Source: Tomocerus qinae
Lineage: Eukaryota > Arthropoda > Collembola > Entomobryomorpha > Tomoceridae
Reading direction: 5' to 3'
DNA: 64,000 nucleotides
Assembly: GCA_020055645.1 (NCBI GenBank)
Contig: CM034547.1
Coordinates: 23,770,513 to 23,834,512, forward strand
How positions within the stretch are numbered: position 1 is the first letter of the stretch; the number at the start of each line of letters is the position of its first letter. The position numbers and the translations under genes were made by a program. Positions 53,201 to 64,000 of this stretch are shown here, piece after piece. The notes below the pieces were generated by a model that saw only the letters and a program-made list of their open reading frames with translations, searched no databases and was not told the DNA's origin.

Positions 53201-54828
53201 AAAATGATTTACTGGAATAAACCTAAGAATTTCTTACTTTGAGAAGCTGTCCATCATTATCACAGCCAAGATAGGGAGACTCCAAGAATACCGATAAATA
53301 TTCAGGAGAGATGTGCAGGAACTCTTCTCCTTCACTGACTTCACGGAAATGTTCGATGGCATATGCTTTTGCAGTTTCTGCCAAGTCGAGGTGAGATCTT
53401 AGTAGTGCTAGTACATAAACTCCGAGACAAGACGTTGGACTTAAGTTATTTGTCAGCCACCATAGGCAAAGATTTCTCAACGATGGAAGTTGCAAGAGAT
53501 CTGCCGCATCCAAGAGCCCATCCACGATCGCTTCGTCGATCTGAATAATCAAACATAAATGTGCATACAAGCATTTTCTACTTTTCCTCACTCTCACAGA
53601 AACAGTAAAAATAAACTAGAACTATAACATCGGAAATCTATAACGCATACACTGATACTCTGAGACATACTACAGCTACAAAAGATAACATAGATATGGA
53701 CTATAACACCAAAATTTAATAGACCTTTATAAATATTGTGTGAAAAAAGGAATTTATATGCTGTAAATTGCTTTCAAGGGAACGTTTACATATTACTGAT
53801 TCATAAATGTCAAAAGTATCCTGATATACGACAATGCTAGACACTTTGAAAGCGAAAATCTCAGAGGAGAATAGCTACTAAATATCTAAAATTGTGCAAC
53901 ACTGTCACATCACAATATTATCTGATGATTAAATCTAGAAAAAATTCAGCAAAGACCCACAAAACATTATTACCACATAGATATAGAAGTATTTACAATT
54001 TTGATCTAAAATTTTACGGTTAATATACTTAACGTTTGTATTTTTACGTAGACATTTTTACGTCTTTTTTGTATACTCGCACAATTTACATAAAGAAAGT
54101 GTAAAGCAGTGTCTTAAAATAATCCTTACTTCAGCTATTGTAGTTGTTAGTAAGGCAAAATAACTTTTTGTTCAAAACAGAAAAACTTCTTTTTGCATTT
54201 TGCACAATTGACAATTTTGCATAATAACTTTTCCAAAACAAAACAACCAACCTGTATTTTCCCTGTATAGATGAAATTGACGACTGAAAGCAGAACTTCG
54301 GCTTGCATATCGTGAAAGTTTACTATACCGTCTTGAGTTTCCTTCAAACCACAGCTGAACATTTTCCTAAAAAAGTATTATAATACATTATAATTTATCA
54401 AGTGTATGAGAAAACAGATGATGGTATAATATAAAGTACTGCCGAAGTAAGTACCGAAAATAAGGTGATGCAGCAGCAAGAAGGACCTTGTGAGCCGGAA
54501 ATCTTGTGGAAGATGTTCCAACGCAAAGTTTGACATCACAAAGGGATTCGTCATCCCGCATGGATTTTAAGGTCGCCAACAATTGGGAAGACATTTGAGC
54601 GTCACATAGTTCTGTATTTTGAGAGTTTGAACCGTAATTATGACTTTTATGACTGAAAAACTTTTGAAGGATGAAATTATCAGAGTGTGTGCAGGACTTA
54701 CCGCCAGAAGTTGCTGTAGCTTCATCGTCCGACTGCGAATCTGGTCTGGATTTTTGATGTGAGATCCGACATAAGCACGTCTTGCAATCGCCAACATGCT
54801 GGTTTTTAGACCACCTGCTGCTCATCAT
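50133..54828 (-). CDS. BTB-BACK-Kelch (KLHL-type) protein, ten coding exons
   Basis: A probable Cullin-3 ubiquitin-ligase adaptor: BTB binds Cul3 and the Kelch propeller binds the substrate. Coding exons, 5' to 3': 54828-54455, 54366-54252, 53540-53238, 52908-52651, 52356-52149, 51540-51362, 51129-51018, 50781-50595, 50517-50356, 50235-50133. All junctions are GT-AG and phase-matched; total 2001 nt (666 residues). BTB spans about 85-195 (LCDVKLCVG, AHKVLLAAASPYFR, and GLKE fitting the Cul3-contacting pattern). BACK spans about 196-330 (SCLGVYVLA, EHFREVSEGEEFL). From about 351, six Kelch blades follow (IGGES, IGGQD, VGGRS, IGGIGG, LGGCNG, CGGYDG). Length is usual for KLHL proteins. I cannot assign it to a named KLHL orthologue. 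Two oddities are an intron-like segment in exon 1 and a 108-codon in-frame extension past the TGA. Confidence 0.93.
50298..50307. repeat. TAGGTACCTA palindrome (copy in a Kelch intron)
   Basis: Part of a 14-bp perfect palindrome, TATAGGTACCTATA, at 50296-50309 within the 120-bp intron between coding exons 9 and 10. The same 10-mer occurs at 17227-17236 and 18414-18423 in Nhe2 intron 1. Confidence 0.7.
50356..50517 (-). CDS. Kelch gene coding exon 9 (blades 5 and 6)
   Basis: Reads YDTMCGQWSKVSNM, GRIYCCGGYDGVHFLNTVEK and YNPRTD, a textbook blade. The acceptor is tttcag|ATACGA and the donor ATAG|GTAAGG, phase 2. The 77-bp intron upstream is the shortest seen in the window. Confidence 0.93.
50595..50781 (-). 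CDS. Kelch gene coding exon 8 (blades 4 and 5)
   Basis: Reads GGAKDADDSFLSSVEKFDPL, WSLLAPM, RAFHSAAV and IYSLGGCNG, ending TVER. The GG is followed by an inserted KDADDS loop. The donor AAAG|GTTTCT is weak but required, because it joins TVER to YDTMCGQWS in the next exon. Confidence 0.9.
51018..51129 (-). CDS. Kelch gene coding exon 7 (blade 3 end, start of blade 4)
   Basis: Short exon encoding IYDDKADSWNETTPM and NGELYAIGGIG. The required frame differs from the longer open frame over the same bases. The acceptor is ctcgtag|ATTTAT and the donor ATTG|GTAAGA, phase 1. Confidence 0.92.
51362..51540 (-). CDS. Kelch gene coding exon 6 (blade 2, start of blade 3)
   Basis: Reads (G)GQDCGFPLNIVEKYDVLRN, WECLSPLP and LYLVGGRSS, giving the usual GG, Y and W spacing. 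The acceptor is tttcag|GTGGTC and the donor TGG|GTAAAC, phase 0. Confidence 0.93.
51541..52148 (-). other. Kelch gene intron 5 (608 bp)
   Basis: Phase 1 intron splitting the Gly-Gly pair of blade 2 (YVIG|G). Nothing further is seen in it. Confidence 0.75.
52149..52356 (-). CDS. Kelch gene coding exon 5 (blade 1)
   Basis: Begins VIFSIGGESQG after acceptor tgtag|GTGATA. It contains NVECFMMGYDGWKCSVPVPS and ends at SIYVIG, the start of blade 2. This first blade is the most divergent from the Kelch consensus. The donor is ATCG|GTGAGT, phase 1. Confidence 0.92.
52651..52908 (-). CDS. Kelch gene coding exon 4 (BACK end, linker)
   Basis: Eighty-six codons (265-350). GLLEWTNHDEESRKPFL matches the BACK segment usually written as xWxxHD in KLHL proteins. 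The rest is a helical linker, IEVIQHPIMAGDPSFEKII and onward, to the propeller. The donor is GAT|GTAATC, phase 0. Confidence 0.9.
52909..53237 (-). other. Kelch gene intron 3 (329 bp)
   Basis: Phase 0 intron between GQLLK and GLLEWTNHD, inside the BACK domain. Nothing further is seen in it. Confidence 0.75.
53238..53540 (-). CDS. Kelch gene coding exon 3 (BTB end, BACK start)
   Basis: 101 codons (164-264). IDEAIVDGLLDAADLLQLP completes the BTB, then LSPTSCLGVYVLALLRSHL and HFREVSEGEEFLHISPEYL give the 3-box and BACK domain. The acceptor is attcag|ATCGAC and the donor AAA|GTAAGA. Confidence 0.94.
53541..54251 (-). other. Kelch gene intron 2 (711 bp)
   Basis: Phase 0 intron between GKIQ and IDEAIV, splitting the BTB fold. 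AT-rich; nothing further is seen in it. Confidence 0.75.
54252..54366 (-). CDS. Kelch gene coding exon 2 (BTB middle)
   Basis: Reads (R)KMFSCGLKETQDGIVNF and ends SVVNFIYTGKIQ, the core of the BTB fold with the Cul3-facing GLKE. The acceptor is tttttag|GAAAAT and the donor CAG|GTTGGT, phase 0. Confidence 0.93.
54455..54828 (-). CDS. Kelch gene coding exon 1 (N-terminus, start of BTB)
   Basis: Starts at a double ATG (54828 and 54825) and ends PYF plus CG at donor TTTCG|GTACTT, phase 2. The first 80 residues are low in conserved sequence, with a short CxxCxC cluster (C15, C18, C20) and a Ser/Asp-rich stretch. BTB begins at SLCDVKLCVG. Positions 54701-54612 have the form of a 90-nt intron and are listed separately. 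Confidence 0.88.
54612..54701 (-). other. Possible 90-nt intron or exitron inside coding exon 1
   Basis: Begins GGCG|GTAAGTCC, a near-consensus donor, and ends AAATACAG|AACTATG. It is 90 nt, has no in-frame stop, and starts and ends at phase 1. Either splicing or retention therefore keeps the BTB frame. Spliced protein would read SGELCDAQMSS and be 636 residues. The segment encodes a Ser/His/Asn-rich piece that does not look conserved, and its length matches neighbouring 77-90 bp introns. Confidence 0.6.
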
Positions 54829-54868
54829 TTACAGATAGTCTGACCTTTACAGAATTAGTTCGTCATAT
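54829..54868 (-). other. Kelch gene 5' UTR segment with a tiny upstream ORF
   Basis: A good acceptor, catatttcag, ends at 54869, suggesting a leader exon joins here and that the first exon lies further upstream. The 40-nt segment contains ATG ACG AAC TAA (54866-54855), a three-codon upstream ORF before the double ATG. Confidence 0.45.
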
Positions 54869-57800
54869 CTGAAATATGATAAGAAAATTTTATTACTATT
54901 ACGCATTCGCTCATTGATGTTAGCAGAGATATTGATTATAATCGTCTACATAACTTTCATGGTAGAAACATCAAAAATCAATGTCCATGAATTTAATACT
55001 TTGCTTTTGCACTGACTGCCAGGCTTAACATACTCGACTAACAAGGGAAACCTTTCAGAGAAAACTAGTAATCAGACCTAAATCATAATATTATATGATG
55101 AACCATTTCTAAAAACTCAGGGAAAATACCGAAACATAGATCTAACCTTCAAGCTTTTACATATCTCCCTTGTCAGTAAGTAAACCTAAGAACCTTAGCT
55201 AAAAATAAAAATAATGAGCAGACGAAGTTTGGTTTCGAAACTGGTTTGTGGAGAAACTGACGATGAATAAAGAAATATGAGCGAAATAGGCTGCGGGGTT
55301 CCTCCGGAGAACGAAATAGTGAAATTTGATATCAATTATTTTTCTCAAAGCGTTCTAGCATTCTCTGGTTACCAATTACCAATTCATGACATGGTGTTAC
55401 AGAATCGCTGAAAGTTTTCTTACAATGGAAATTCCAGAACTACTGAGTCTAAACTTAATCTCTCCATTCTATTCCTTTTGAACAACGGAAGTCGAATTTG
55501 GAATTCGTAGTGAGGAAGTCTCTGACCTGATTCTCCATTACATGCATAATGTCAATGTTAATGCCGCATGTATTCATGTAATAGCTGAATCGAGTGCTGC
55601 GCAAAAGGTACTTCCCCATTGCAAATTCTGACTTAAATATATCGCCATTCAATTGTTCAATTCAAATACATACCCGATATTTGTAAACCATATGCATGAC
55701 TGAGATCAATAAAATACCATTTGAGAATTATAGCTTTAAATTAGTTCGTATTCTATTTACAATTTAACTGCCCCAGTTGTTAACAAAATCAATAATGATT
55801 TGGTGTTTTATGTAAACAGCTATGTATTAGTAATAATCTATAGTACACTTTTCAGCACGAACAGAAATGGCGCAACCGAATTACTACTATTCCTGTTCTG
55901 AGTGCTACTAAAGTACGATGGACGGACGAATCCGTGCACATTGCACAATACAAAGGTGTAAATGCAAACCAAAACCGCATAAAGAGTTAAGATTAAAGTA
56001 AGCATCTCAGCTCAATTCCATTTTTAAGTTTCATTTGTAATGCTCGATAAAATCTACAGACTACAGACAGCCAAAAATACAATTACATATTTTATTATGT
56101 AACCTAAGTATGACACATTTATAATAGATAAAGTTAGATTCCAAGTTTACAAAGCTAAAGATATAATATTTCAGAAAAACATCAAAATAAACTTTCTCTA
56201 AATTAACGAAATGTGACAAGAAACCGAGTTTGTCGAAGGTTATTTTCGCCATAACCAATCCCCTTCCTATAAAGTTAGTGTCATGCTTAGAGTGTAAGCA
56301 GGTACAAGCTATTACATTTTGGGTTACTATTAATAATAGCTGTGTATCTGCCTTCCTTCCAGAGTAAACTAATATTCTACACCACATCTTATACTATGTA
56401 TATATAGGTATATAGCAAACAGATTGCTTTCCCCTGTGGCATGCTCTTGTTTGTGGCTGCAATCTTTTTTACAGTAGGAAGTAGGGAAGTAGGTCATGCA
56501 GAACTGCCTTCTAAAGTTGACACAAAAGATAAGCGGAGTATTATATGAGACAATGGGAACAGCCATTCCTAGCTGATCAAAATACAGATACACTAATGTA
56601 CATCGGGTAAATCTCCCTTTCAGACACTGGTATGCAGCATTTAATTTGCAACATAAATACCTATGTTGCTAAAGAGAATGGTTAAATATTAAATTCTGTA
56701 TGCAATATCTCCAATTTATTATAAGAACAACTTTAGACCTTGACTAGTCAATATATATGTACTAGTTGATATTATAGAGTAGCAACGTAAGATCGTAAGA
56801 TATTAATTTCTGGAGGCCACAGTGCACCACAGGCAATTACTAAACATTTTCAGTTTTCCGATCTGCACTAAAGGAGTAATGACAGACATATATAATAGAT
56901 AAGTATTACTCTGCTACTACACTTAGACACTTCAACTTCATACACAAATTGCAAACACTGAATGGAGGTATGATATTTGGCGGGTGGTGGAGAGAGGCAA
57001 TATAATAATATATTTTCATTACTAAAGAAGTATCTTTCACTATCTCAGAAGATAAAACTTTCGCCCGAGGGATTTCACTTTATATCCTGCCATACCACAT
57101 ACCAACGGAAGAATAAAGTACCCTGGAAATTGTACCACTGTTCACTACACTCTCTCTAGACAGTCTGGTATTCTCTAGATATTGGATGGGAGTAGCTTAG
57201 GTTGTTTTGCAATATCGAATGTTTATTAATAGAAATGTTCAGTGGGGAATGGAAATGGAGGATACATCAAATCGTAACAAAACTGACATTTTATCCATGC
57301 TACTTGTCAGAAACACGAGACAGAAGTTTAGACCAGAGTGGCGAATGCTTTTGGTATTTAATGAAATTAGCTAGTGGGTACCAACGTTATTGAATTACAG
57401 ATACGTACATTACGTTTCTGCAATACTTATTAGGTGCTTTGAAAACAAAAATACATCTCTACTATTTTTGCATTCAGACTGTGAATCGAAATAGTTGTCC
57501 AAACTCCAGTACGATAAAAGAAACTTTATTTCGCTCCCCAAAGTTTACACAGCTAACAAAAATGCAAATTGAAAGTTTTGCTAGTTGAAACTAAATGAAG
57601 CAATTGGTAAAAAGTTTCCAGTTTCTCCAGGGACTGTAAAATTAAAGTGATGATAATGAGCTCCCTGAGAGTAAATTTCCAGCGCTAAAGTTTGCTACCT
57701 ACACAAATGTGTGTCAACAAAACAACATTGTAGATTGTGGATGTGGATGAAAATAAGTTAGCTTGAAGGCGTACTACATAAAAGTATGCCACAGAAACAG

Positions 57801-60002
57801 CCGCATAAAAAAGATTAATAACTGTTACAATGTCTGCCTTCTATCATGTAATCGTCACATTATGCGCGCAGTTCTAGTGCTTCAAAATACAATATTTCCA
57901 GGGGAAAGACAGTATATAAATTGAGTATATAGGTATGCATCCGTGTCGTTCGTTTTCCTTGTATATAAGAGATGCATTTCATGTTAAGAGTTACAACTAT
58001 TTATATCTGATGTTGCCTTACATATTATATTTCTGCAGATATCTATTTCTAAATAGAAGTCTGTCTTTAGGATGTCTGTCGTCTGTTACTATATACCAGT
58101 GTTTACCCATGGAGAGACCACTTCTAATGTTTGATAAATAATAGGTAAAGGAGAATTGCAGTCCCTAGGTAGTTAATACTTTGTGTAGATAAATATTATG
58201 CTTGAAACTTATTTGAACGTTTACACAGCAGCTTCATTATGCCAGCTTGAGCATAGAATAAATTCAAGAGAAGGAAGACATTTCTAGTAATAACAACCAA
58301 CTATATCCATTTAACAGTACTTAAATGAAAGTATCTCTTGTAGCGAATTATCTAATTATGTCTCATTGCTTATTTCGCATATGTACACAAAAGCATCCGA
58401 GAGTCCAAATACTTGAACAATAAATACCATACTCGGCATACTCATCACAAAAATGTGTACACAGTGTACAGGGTTCAGAAAAACTATTTCCTACAGTTAT
58501 GGCTCACCCTATACAATTTCACTATTTCCTTCAGCAAAATTTTGCACATTACGAAGAGTTTGGATAATTTATGTAATTCTTATAATACCAGGCAAGAGAA
58601 GAGAACGTCCTAAATAGTTTACTAAATTCGATTTTTTCTCCCTATTTCCTAAACAGTTTTCCCAAATGTTATATATATAGTTACAGACAGAGATAGTTAC
58701 ACATTACCTACCTATATCTACCTATGTGAAGGCCTTCTTAAGGGCAATTTGCTTGTATGTAATATTTCATAGTTAAGTATAATATAACAAAAAGACGTAC
58801 GTCTAGTGACACTTTTCGTGTTCATTAATGATTTATTAGGTGGTGGTCCAGAATCCAGAACAGAAAATAATAAAGTTATCCATTTTAGCGTCTCACAAAG
58901 GGATAATACTTGAGTACACTAATGAAAATGAAAGTTTCCGTTTTATTGTCTTTGAGGGATTGTCTTTTGTCCTAAAAGCCAGAGACATCGTGCCTTTACA
59001 AAATATATATCTACATCTACTTTTCTTAGGTAGAATATAGGAGAGACCTCTATATAGTAAAGGATATAGAAGTCTAACCACTAACATTCTAATATCAACT
59101 ATATATATGCGACACATTTTGTACAATATGGAACAGAGAAGATGTCTACGTGTACGCGAATGTATATATGCAGTGTTCTTTCTGGTATACTGTGACATAG
59201 TTTAGGCAGAAAAGTAGGTCATTTTATTTTCCCTCTGTATATACCCCATTCCGATAATCTAAACGGTTTAAAACGACTTGGACCCTACCTTGAAGTCTGC
59301 GCTATTACCATTGTAAAACTTTTCCTTTGACAAAGGAAATTATTTTTGCAATGCATTTGCAAAGTATTCCTTACTTTCCCATTAAAATCGATATTGGTTT
59401 ATTCCAGAGGGACGTAGCCCAAATAGTAGTTCCAACTCCAGTGTAAATAAAGATCAACAATAAACGTAGCACACATAAAAATAAACCTTCTTTCAAGATG
59501 CATTAAAACTTTAGCACAAGGACGTCAGTAGTAATACAGGTTTTCTTTTACATTAAACTAACATAACAGCAAAGATACCAGTCCAGATCCAGAAGATACA
59601 TGCACATATACATTGACACATTATTACTACAACTTCTGTTATTTTATTCTCAACCTCCAGATCAATCCTACAAAATTGCTACTGCTGTACTTGTGCTATT
59701 TCACTAACTTTCTGTTATTTACATGCAAATATTGCCTAGAACATAGAGCTACTAGCTATTCAAAATTGCTAATAAAAATTTGCTTTTTTATGAATAAAAG
59801 TTCTAAAAAATGGAAAAATCCTACTTTTGGACATTGCCTTACTAGAATAAAATTGGAAATAAACAGACCTGAATAGCCAATTGGAGTAGCGATGACCGTG
59901 GTGATGAGAGAATAAATGGATGAACAACGGAGAAAGTGAGTAATATTGAACGGCAGTGACAGATTTAATGAACTAGTAGTAAATACGTTATTTTGTATTT
60001 AC
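54869..60002. other. Upstream of the Kelch gene; probable first intron
   Basis: About 5 kb of AT-rich DNA without a credible coding frame. If the acceptor ending at 54869 and the donor at 60002 are paired, this is the leader intron on the minus strand. No repeat family or RNA gene is recognised. Confidence 0.4.
59321..59339. repeat. 9-bp inverted repeat around one base
   Basis: TTTCCTTTG, then A, then CAAAGGAAA. With only one base between the arms it is better read as a near-palindrome, such as a binding site, than as an RNA hairpin. Confidence 0.5.
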
Positions 60003-60200
60003 CATCCAAGATCACAGTCCAAGTAGTCTCAGAGTCTTTCTAGTTGAAGTGTAGAAAAACAATCAAGTGCACCTCCCATGATTACAACCGTACGTGAGAA
60101 AAAGAGACTGAGAAACAAAGATCGACGCACATAGAACAGCCCGAAAAGCTCAATCAGTAACCGAACACCGAAAAGGAACCACTTGGGAAAATGGAAATAA
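60003..60200 (-). promoter_or_regulatory. Candidate untranslated first exon and promoter of the Kelch gene
   Basis: On the minus strand the sequence becomes less AT-rich, holds initiator-like TCAGTC, and ends at TTGGATG|GTAAAT, a usable donor. It has an ATG with a short frame (GGAGGTGCACTTGAT onward) ending in TGA, so it would be a leader with an upstream ORF. The 5' limit is arbitrary. It is supported only by composition and one splice site. Confidence 0.28.
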
Positions 60201-61300
60201 TATATTTAGTGACGAAAAGAAAATGTGATTGGAGAGGGAGTGAAATAAAAGTGAATGTGTACAGCTGCTGACTAGTTGTGTATTGGTTGACTTTGTGTGA
60301 TTATGTGTTAATGTTGAAAAGTAGGTCAAGTGAAATGCTAAGCTGTAAAATGTGATAAATATTTCAGCTGTTTGAGTGGACAGGAGATCAGTCTTAGTAG
60401 GTGGATTTCTAGGAAGTGGTTGGTGGTGGACCTGAGGAGGAGAAAGTGTGAGGACAGACGAAAGGATAATAATAAGGAAAAGGGCAGACTAGGCCAGGCC
60501 AGGAGGATTTAGTGCCAACGAAGAAGAAAGGAGCTGCAAGGACCAGCAGTAGCAACAACAACGGCAGCAACACTATTCACTTCTTTCTTGTTGCCTTGTT
60601 CCCAGCTGCCTCTCTCACTCGGCCTCTTTCTCCGCTTACCCGATTCCAGATTTAGGTCAATCAATTTTTACAGCGCTTCTGCCCCATGTGCCAAGCAGTC
60701 TCTCTATTTCCCTACTCCTCTACTACATAGTCCGCCCAACATAAGGAGTTCTTCGGTTTCCTCTACTCCTACTACTACTACCGTGCCATACCGTTACTAC
60801 TACACTAAACTAAAGTATTTCCCTGTTACAACAGTCTAGTTATATCTAGTTATATCCTCATACAATGTACTTTACTATGTGTATTAAGACTAAAAGATTG
60901 TACTTCATCTAACTTCGTCTATTTCTTTAGTCTTTCGTCTCTTGCTGCGAGTTCCCCTTCAATTTATACACTGATAATACCTCCTACTATATTGCTTATC
61001 GGTTCTACTATCTCTTTCTTTCTATGTTACTCTCCTAGGCTTATTTTGTATAAAATAGCAAACAGTCGTCTCTACATCTGACTCTGTTTGCTACATCGCC
61101 AAACCCAAATGCCAAACGTGCAAACTAAGAGCTATTTTCGTGCTCTGCTTCATTCTCTTCTTCTGTCCCGAGACTTGGTCTCTTCTGTTCTACATCTAAT
61201 GTAGTTTGTTCCCCTGTAACTAACATAATATCTATTTAGTAGTAAATAGTTCTACTATACTTAATACTTTCTACAAACCTCTACTCAACTGCATTTTGTC
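60201..61300. other. Purine-rich block followed by pyrimidine-rich block
   Basis: About 60.22-60.57 kb is rich in A and G on the plus strand, with GAGGAGGAG- and GAAGAAG-type runs and a CAA/CAG-type triplet stretch near 60550. About 60.59-61.25 kb is rich in C and T, with a CTA triplet run near 60768-60781. The 83-codon plus-strand frame in the second block (60588-60839) is a by-product of this composition. A promoter, a non-coding first exon of a plus-strand gene lying beyond the window, or a degenerate repeat are all possible. Confidence 0.4.
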
Positions 61301-64000
61301 TATACGATTTAACAGTGGATCTTTATACTTAGCTATAGAATTTTACATATTCTTTTACTTTCCTTTTACTCTCAATGCATACATTAAATTTTCTAGACCA
61401 TTTGATAGACAGGGATTTGACAGAAACATGATAGTAGTGCATTGCATTATAATATCGAACTACAGTTTTATGCATAACTTTTAAGCATACCGACTATTAC
61501 TAAGTATTACAATATTTACAATATGTAAGTTGTGTCGTTATCTACCGTTAGTTAGTACCGTAAACAAATAAAAATGTGTGAATTGATTGCTGAAACGTAA
61601 TTAAGTTCTAAAAACCGAACATCTAATATAAATACAACCGAATAATATCTATTAATAGCAGTTTTCTTTCAAATGTTGATTAAATAGCAATACTAAAAAA
61701 CTGTCATCCAAAAATACAAATATTTAAGTATATTCCCGAAGTTAAATAGGGTAGATGTGTTTTTCTTCTTATTGAAAATTGGTCTGATAAAGTAAATTAA
61801 CCGTTGGAAACTGATCATAGAGATATTAGCTTACGATCGTTAAGGTCCAATATATATGTTGGCATAGATTAAAACATGTCTTTGTACAATAAGACTGCTA
61901 TTGCTATTGAGATATAACTGCAACTGCCAATTTACCAAACTTCTTCCTTGAAATTACATCTTCTTTGATATGTTGGTAGTGAAAGAAATGAGTGGAGTAG
62001 CAAATTATTTTACTCAAGAATATTCGTAATCAGGTTTCCTATGCAAATGAAATTAAGTGAGAGCCAAAGAGTTAAAAAAAAGTTCTTAATTCGTTAAGAT
62101 GTTTCTGTGTCCATTTTTGATCTAAGACAGTGCAAAAAGGTGATAATATTATAGTTTTCCATCGAGTTTTATGACGCAAGTAGTGAACAAGGCATTTAGC
62201 GCCATTACTTGTCAGTAACACTGATTGCATAATAAAACACACCGTGTGTCCATGGAATATAAAGCAACTCATTGACAAAACTAAACAAAATATCTGAGAT
62301 GAAAGTGGATTCAATCAAATTCAACTGCAGTGCCGTGGAGAAGGACGAGCACCGATTTCGCTTGAACTTATAGAGGGAGCAAAAATATAAGAAAACAGCT
62401 GAACTACTGCCAGAAAGATTTATCAGGCGGGTGAAAGCTTGGAATGCTAGATCTTCCTCCTTCGGAACTGCCTAGACACTTTTATCGTTCATTCATGCTT
62501 CAGGAATTCTTAAAGGTTTTTATTGTCCTTTCTAGACGACTGAAGAGAGAAGGCTGTCCGTGTCGAGTTTGCTATTACATGTAGAGAGATAATCATCATC
62601 ATTTCCCCACACCCAACCACTCTACGAAAGCACAAAATTGAGTAGCCTGAACGAACTGAGGGAGCAGTTAAGATTAGGCCTTTCACCGAAACAACCAGCC
62701 AAATCACTTCAGTTATGTTTTGTTTGAGATCTGGTAGACTACATAAAATAAATGATGTTATTGTTGCAAGCTGAATCTAGTTGGGCCCGGACGGGAGATG
62801 AATAGAGACCCATAACTCATACTGACATAAGCGCATAAAGCATTACCGTTTTTCTGCAACCATTGCATTCCCTCCCAAGTTATAACTTCTACGGATAATC
62901 ATTTTGCTGCTGCAACAATTTTGCCAAACATACATCTACATTCTCAAACCTTGAACAAAATAAATTATTACTTTCCGGTAAGGTCTTGAAGAATTTTTAC
63001 ATTTATATTACTTTTGGTTTTTTGCATACGACCCTCTAGTGCAAATATTACCATAAGGCTTTTTGCAGAGAGTTCTAAAGTTTATCTACAAATGATACAG
63101 ATTTATTTTTATTGCTTTTGATTTACAGAATATTATTGTTACACAAGTGTGATTTACGAACCTTACTGCATTTACGACTACGTACGTTCCTAACTTTTAA
63201 AACACAATCTCACTGATTATTACAACTTGCACCAAGAAGGTACCCAAACTAGAAAACTATTTCAATGCTGCGGAGAAGGGCAACACTAGTCTGCTTAGGT
63301 ACATCAATAAATCATGGAAACGTTAACCAACCATGATAAGCATAAGGCATATATTTAATTCAAAAATTCAACCTACTGATTACACCCTGTCGTTTGACAT
63401 CCGCTTTTCAATGGAATAAGTACCCTTGCGTGGCATCTTCTCTCTTTCTATGCGACCATAAATGATTTACAGCTAAATATGGGGTGATAAGCATAAATTA
63501 TTCTTAAACCAATGATGACATTAATTAATTCGCTTACGATGTAATAGACTTACTAAAGTGTATGTAAAATCTCAGTGGTACTTCCTACAGCTAAATGCAG
63601 ATATGAGTCAGTTGTAAGAAACTCATTTTAGCATACCAATTTAGTAACAATCTATTGGTACATTTTTTGGCGTATGTAGACATAAAAAAACTTGATTGGG
63701 TATAGCTTTGTTGAATAAAAGAGTGCTAGTGCTCGTGTGTAGTATATAAGTACATTCCAATGACTTATTATTATTCAGCATTACATGATTAATGATTTCT
63801 GCGTACTACTCGTAGCCATTAGCTAGTCAGGTATTAAAATGATTTGCTGATTGTGATTACTGGTTTATCAAGCAATTAATGTTCGATATTATACATCGGC
63901 ATGTTTAAAATTGCAGTGTGTTGCATCTTTTTATAGCTTAAACGTGCTTAGAATAGCATCTGTGATATTTTCATGGTTTGTTTTATGTGTGTGGCACATT
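61301..64000. other. Non-coding AT-rich DNA to the window end
   Basis: I see no supported gene, RNA or mobile element here. Short open frames on both strands lack splice context or recognisable motifs. Confidence 0.55.

Noticed and set aside
58893-59198. 101-codon minus-strand open frame
   Set aside because: Low-complexity basic and Tyr-rich translation without known domains; a plus-strand open frame overlaps it. Most likely chance.
60588-60839. 83-codon plus-strand open frame rich in Ser, Pro, Thr and Tyr
   Set aside because: It is produced by the pyrimidine-rich base composition and has no domain or convincing initiation or splice context.
1-64000. CRISPR arrays, rRNA, insertion sequences, viral genes
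   Set aside because: No regularly spaced repeats, rRNA-like blocks, transposase, reverse-transcriptase or viral motifs were seen on either strand.

Overview
This is an AT-rich, intron-rich animal nuclear window, most likely from an arthropod. Introns of 77-90 bp sit beside kilobase-scale introns, all coding exons use GT-AG splice sites, and both genes are typical metazoan families. No bacterial, viral or organellar gene organisation is visible. The species cannot be named. The 10-mer TAGGTACCTA recurs in non-coding DNA, which from memory resembles some aphid or lepidopteran genomes; this is weak evidence.

The window holds two protein-coding genes, both on the minus strand. Gene 1 (2567-34309) is a complete plasma-membrane Na+/H+ exchanger of the SLC9A1-5 class, matching insect Nhe2. 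I assembled it from 17 coding exons into a 1099-residue protein with consistent reading phase at every junction. A 22.1-kb first intron (11836-33939) separates the N-terminal exon from the transport core. Gene 2 (50133-54828) is a complete BTB-BACK-Kelch (KLHL-type) protein, a likely Cullin-3 substrate adaptor. It has ten coding exons and 666 codons, or 636 if an internal 90-nt intron-like segment is removed. Its reading frame continues for 108 more codons beyond a single TGA, down to 49806.

Layout: 1-2566 is DNA downstream of the exchanger. 2567-11835 is a dense cluster of exchanger exons 17 to 2. 11836-33939 is intron 1, with no recognisable gene or transposon. 33940-34309 is exchanger exon 1, and its leader and promoter lie just upstream. 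34310-49805 is a roughly 15-kb intergenic stretch with a few composition patches. 49806-54868 is the Kelch gene. 54869-64000 is upstream DNA, with a candidate untranslated first exon ending at 60003 and a purine-to-pyrimidine composition switch at about 60.2-61.3 kb.

The genes have no evident functional link; co-orientation is the only relation seen. The best leads are the Kelch gene's stop codon followed by a long in-frame open extension, its intron-like segment inside coding exon 1, and the run of frame-neutral (phase 1-1) exons encoding the regulatory tail of the exchanger.
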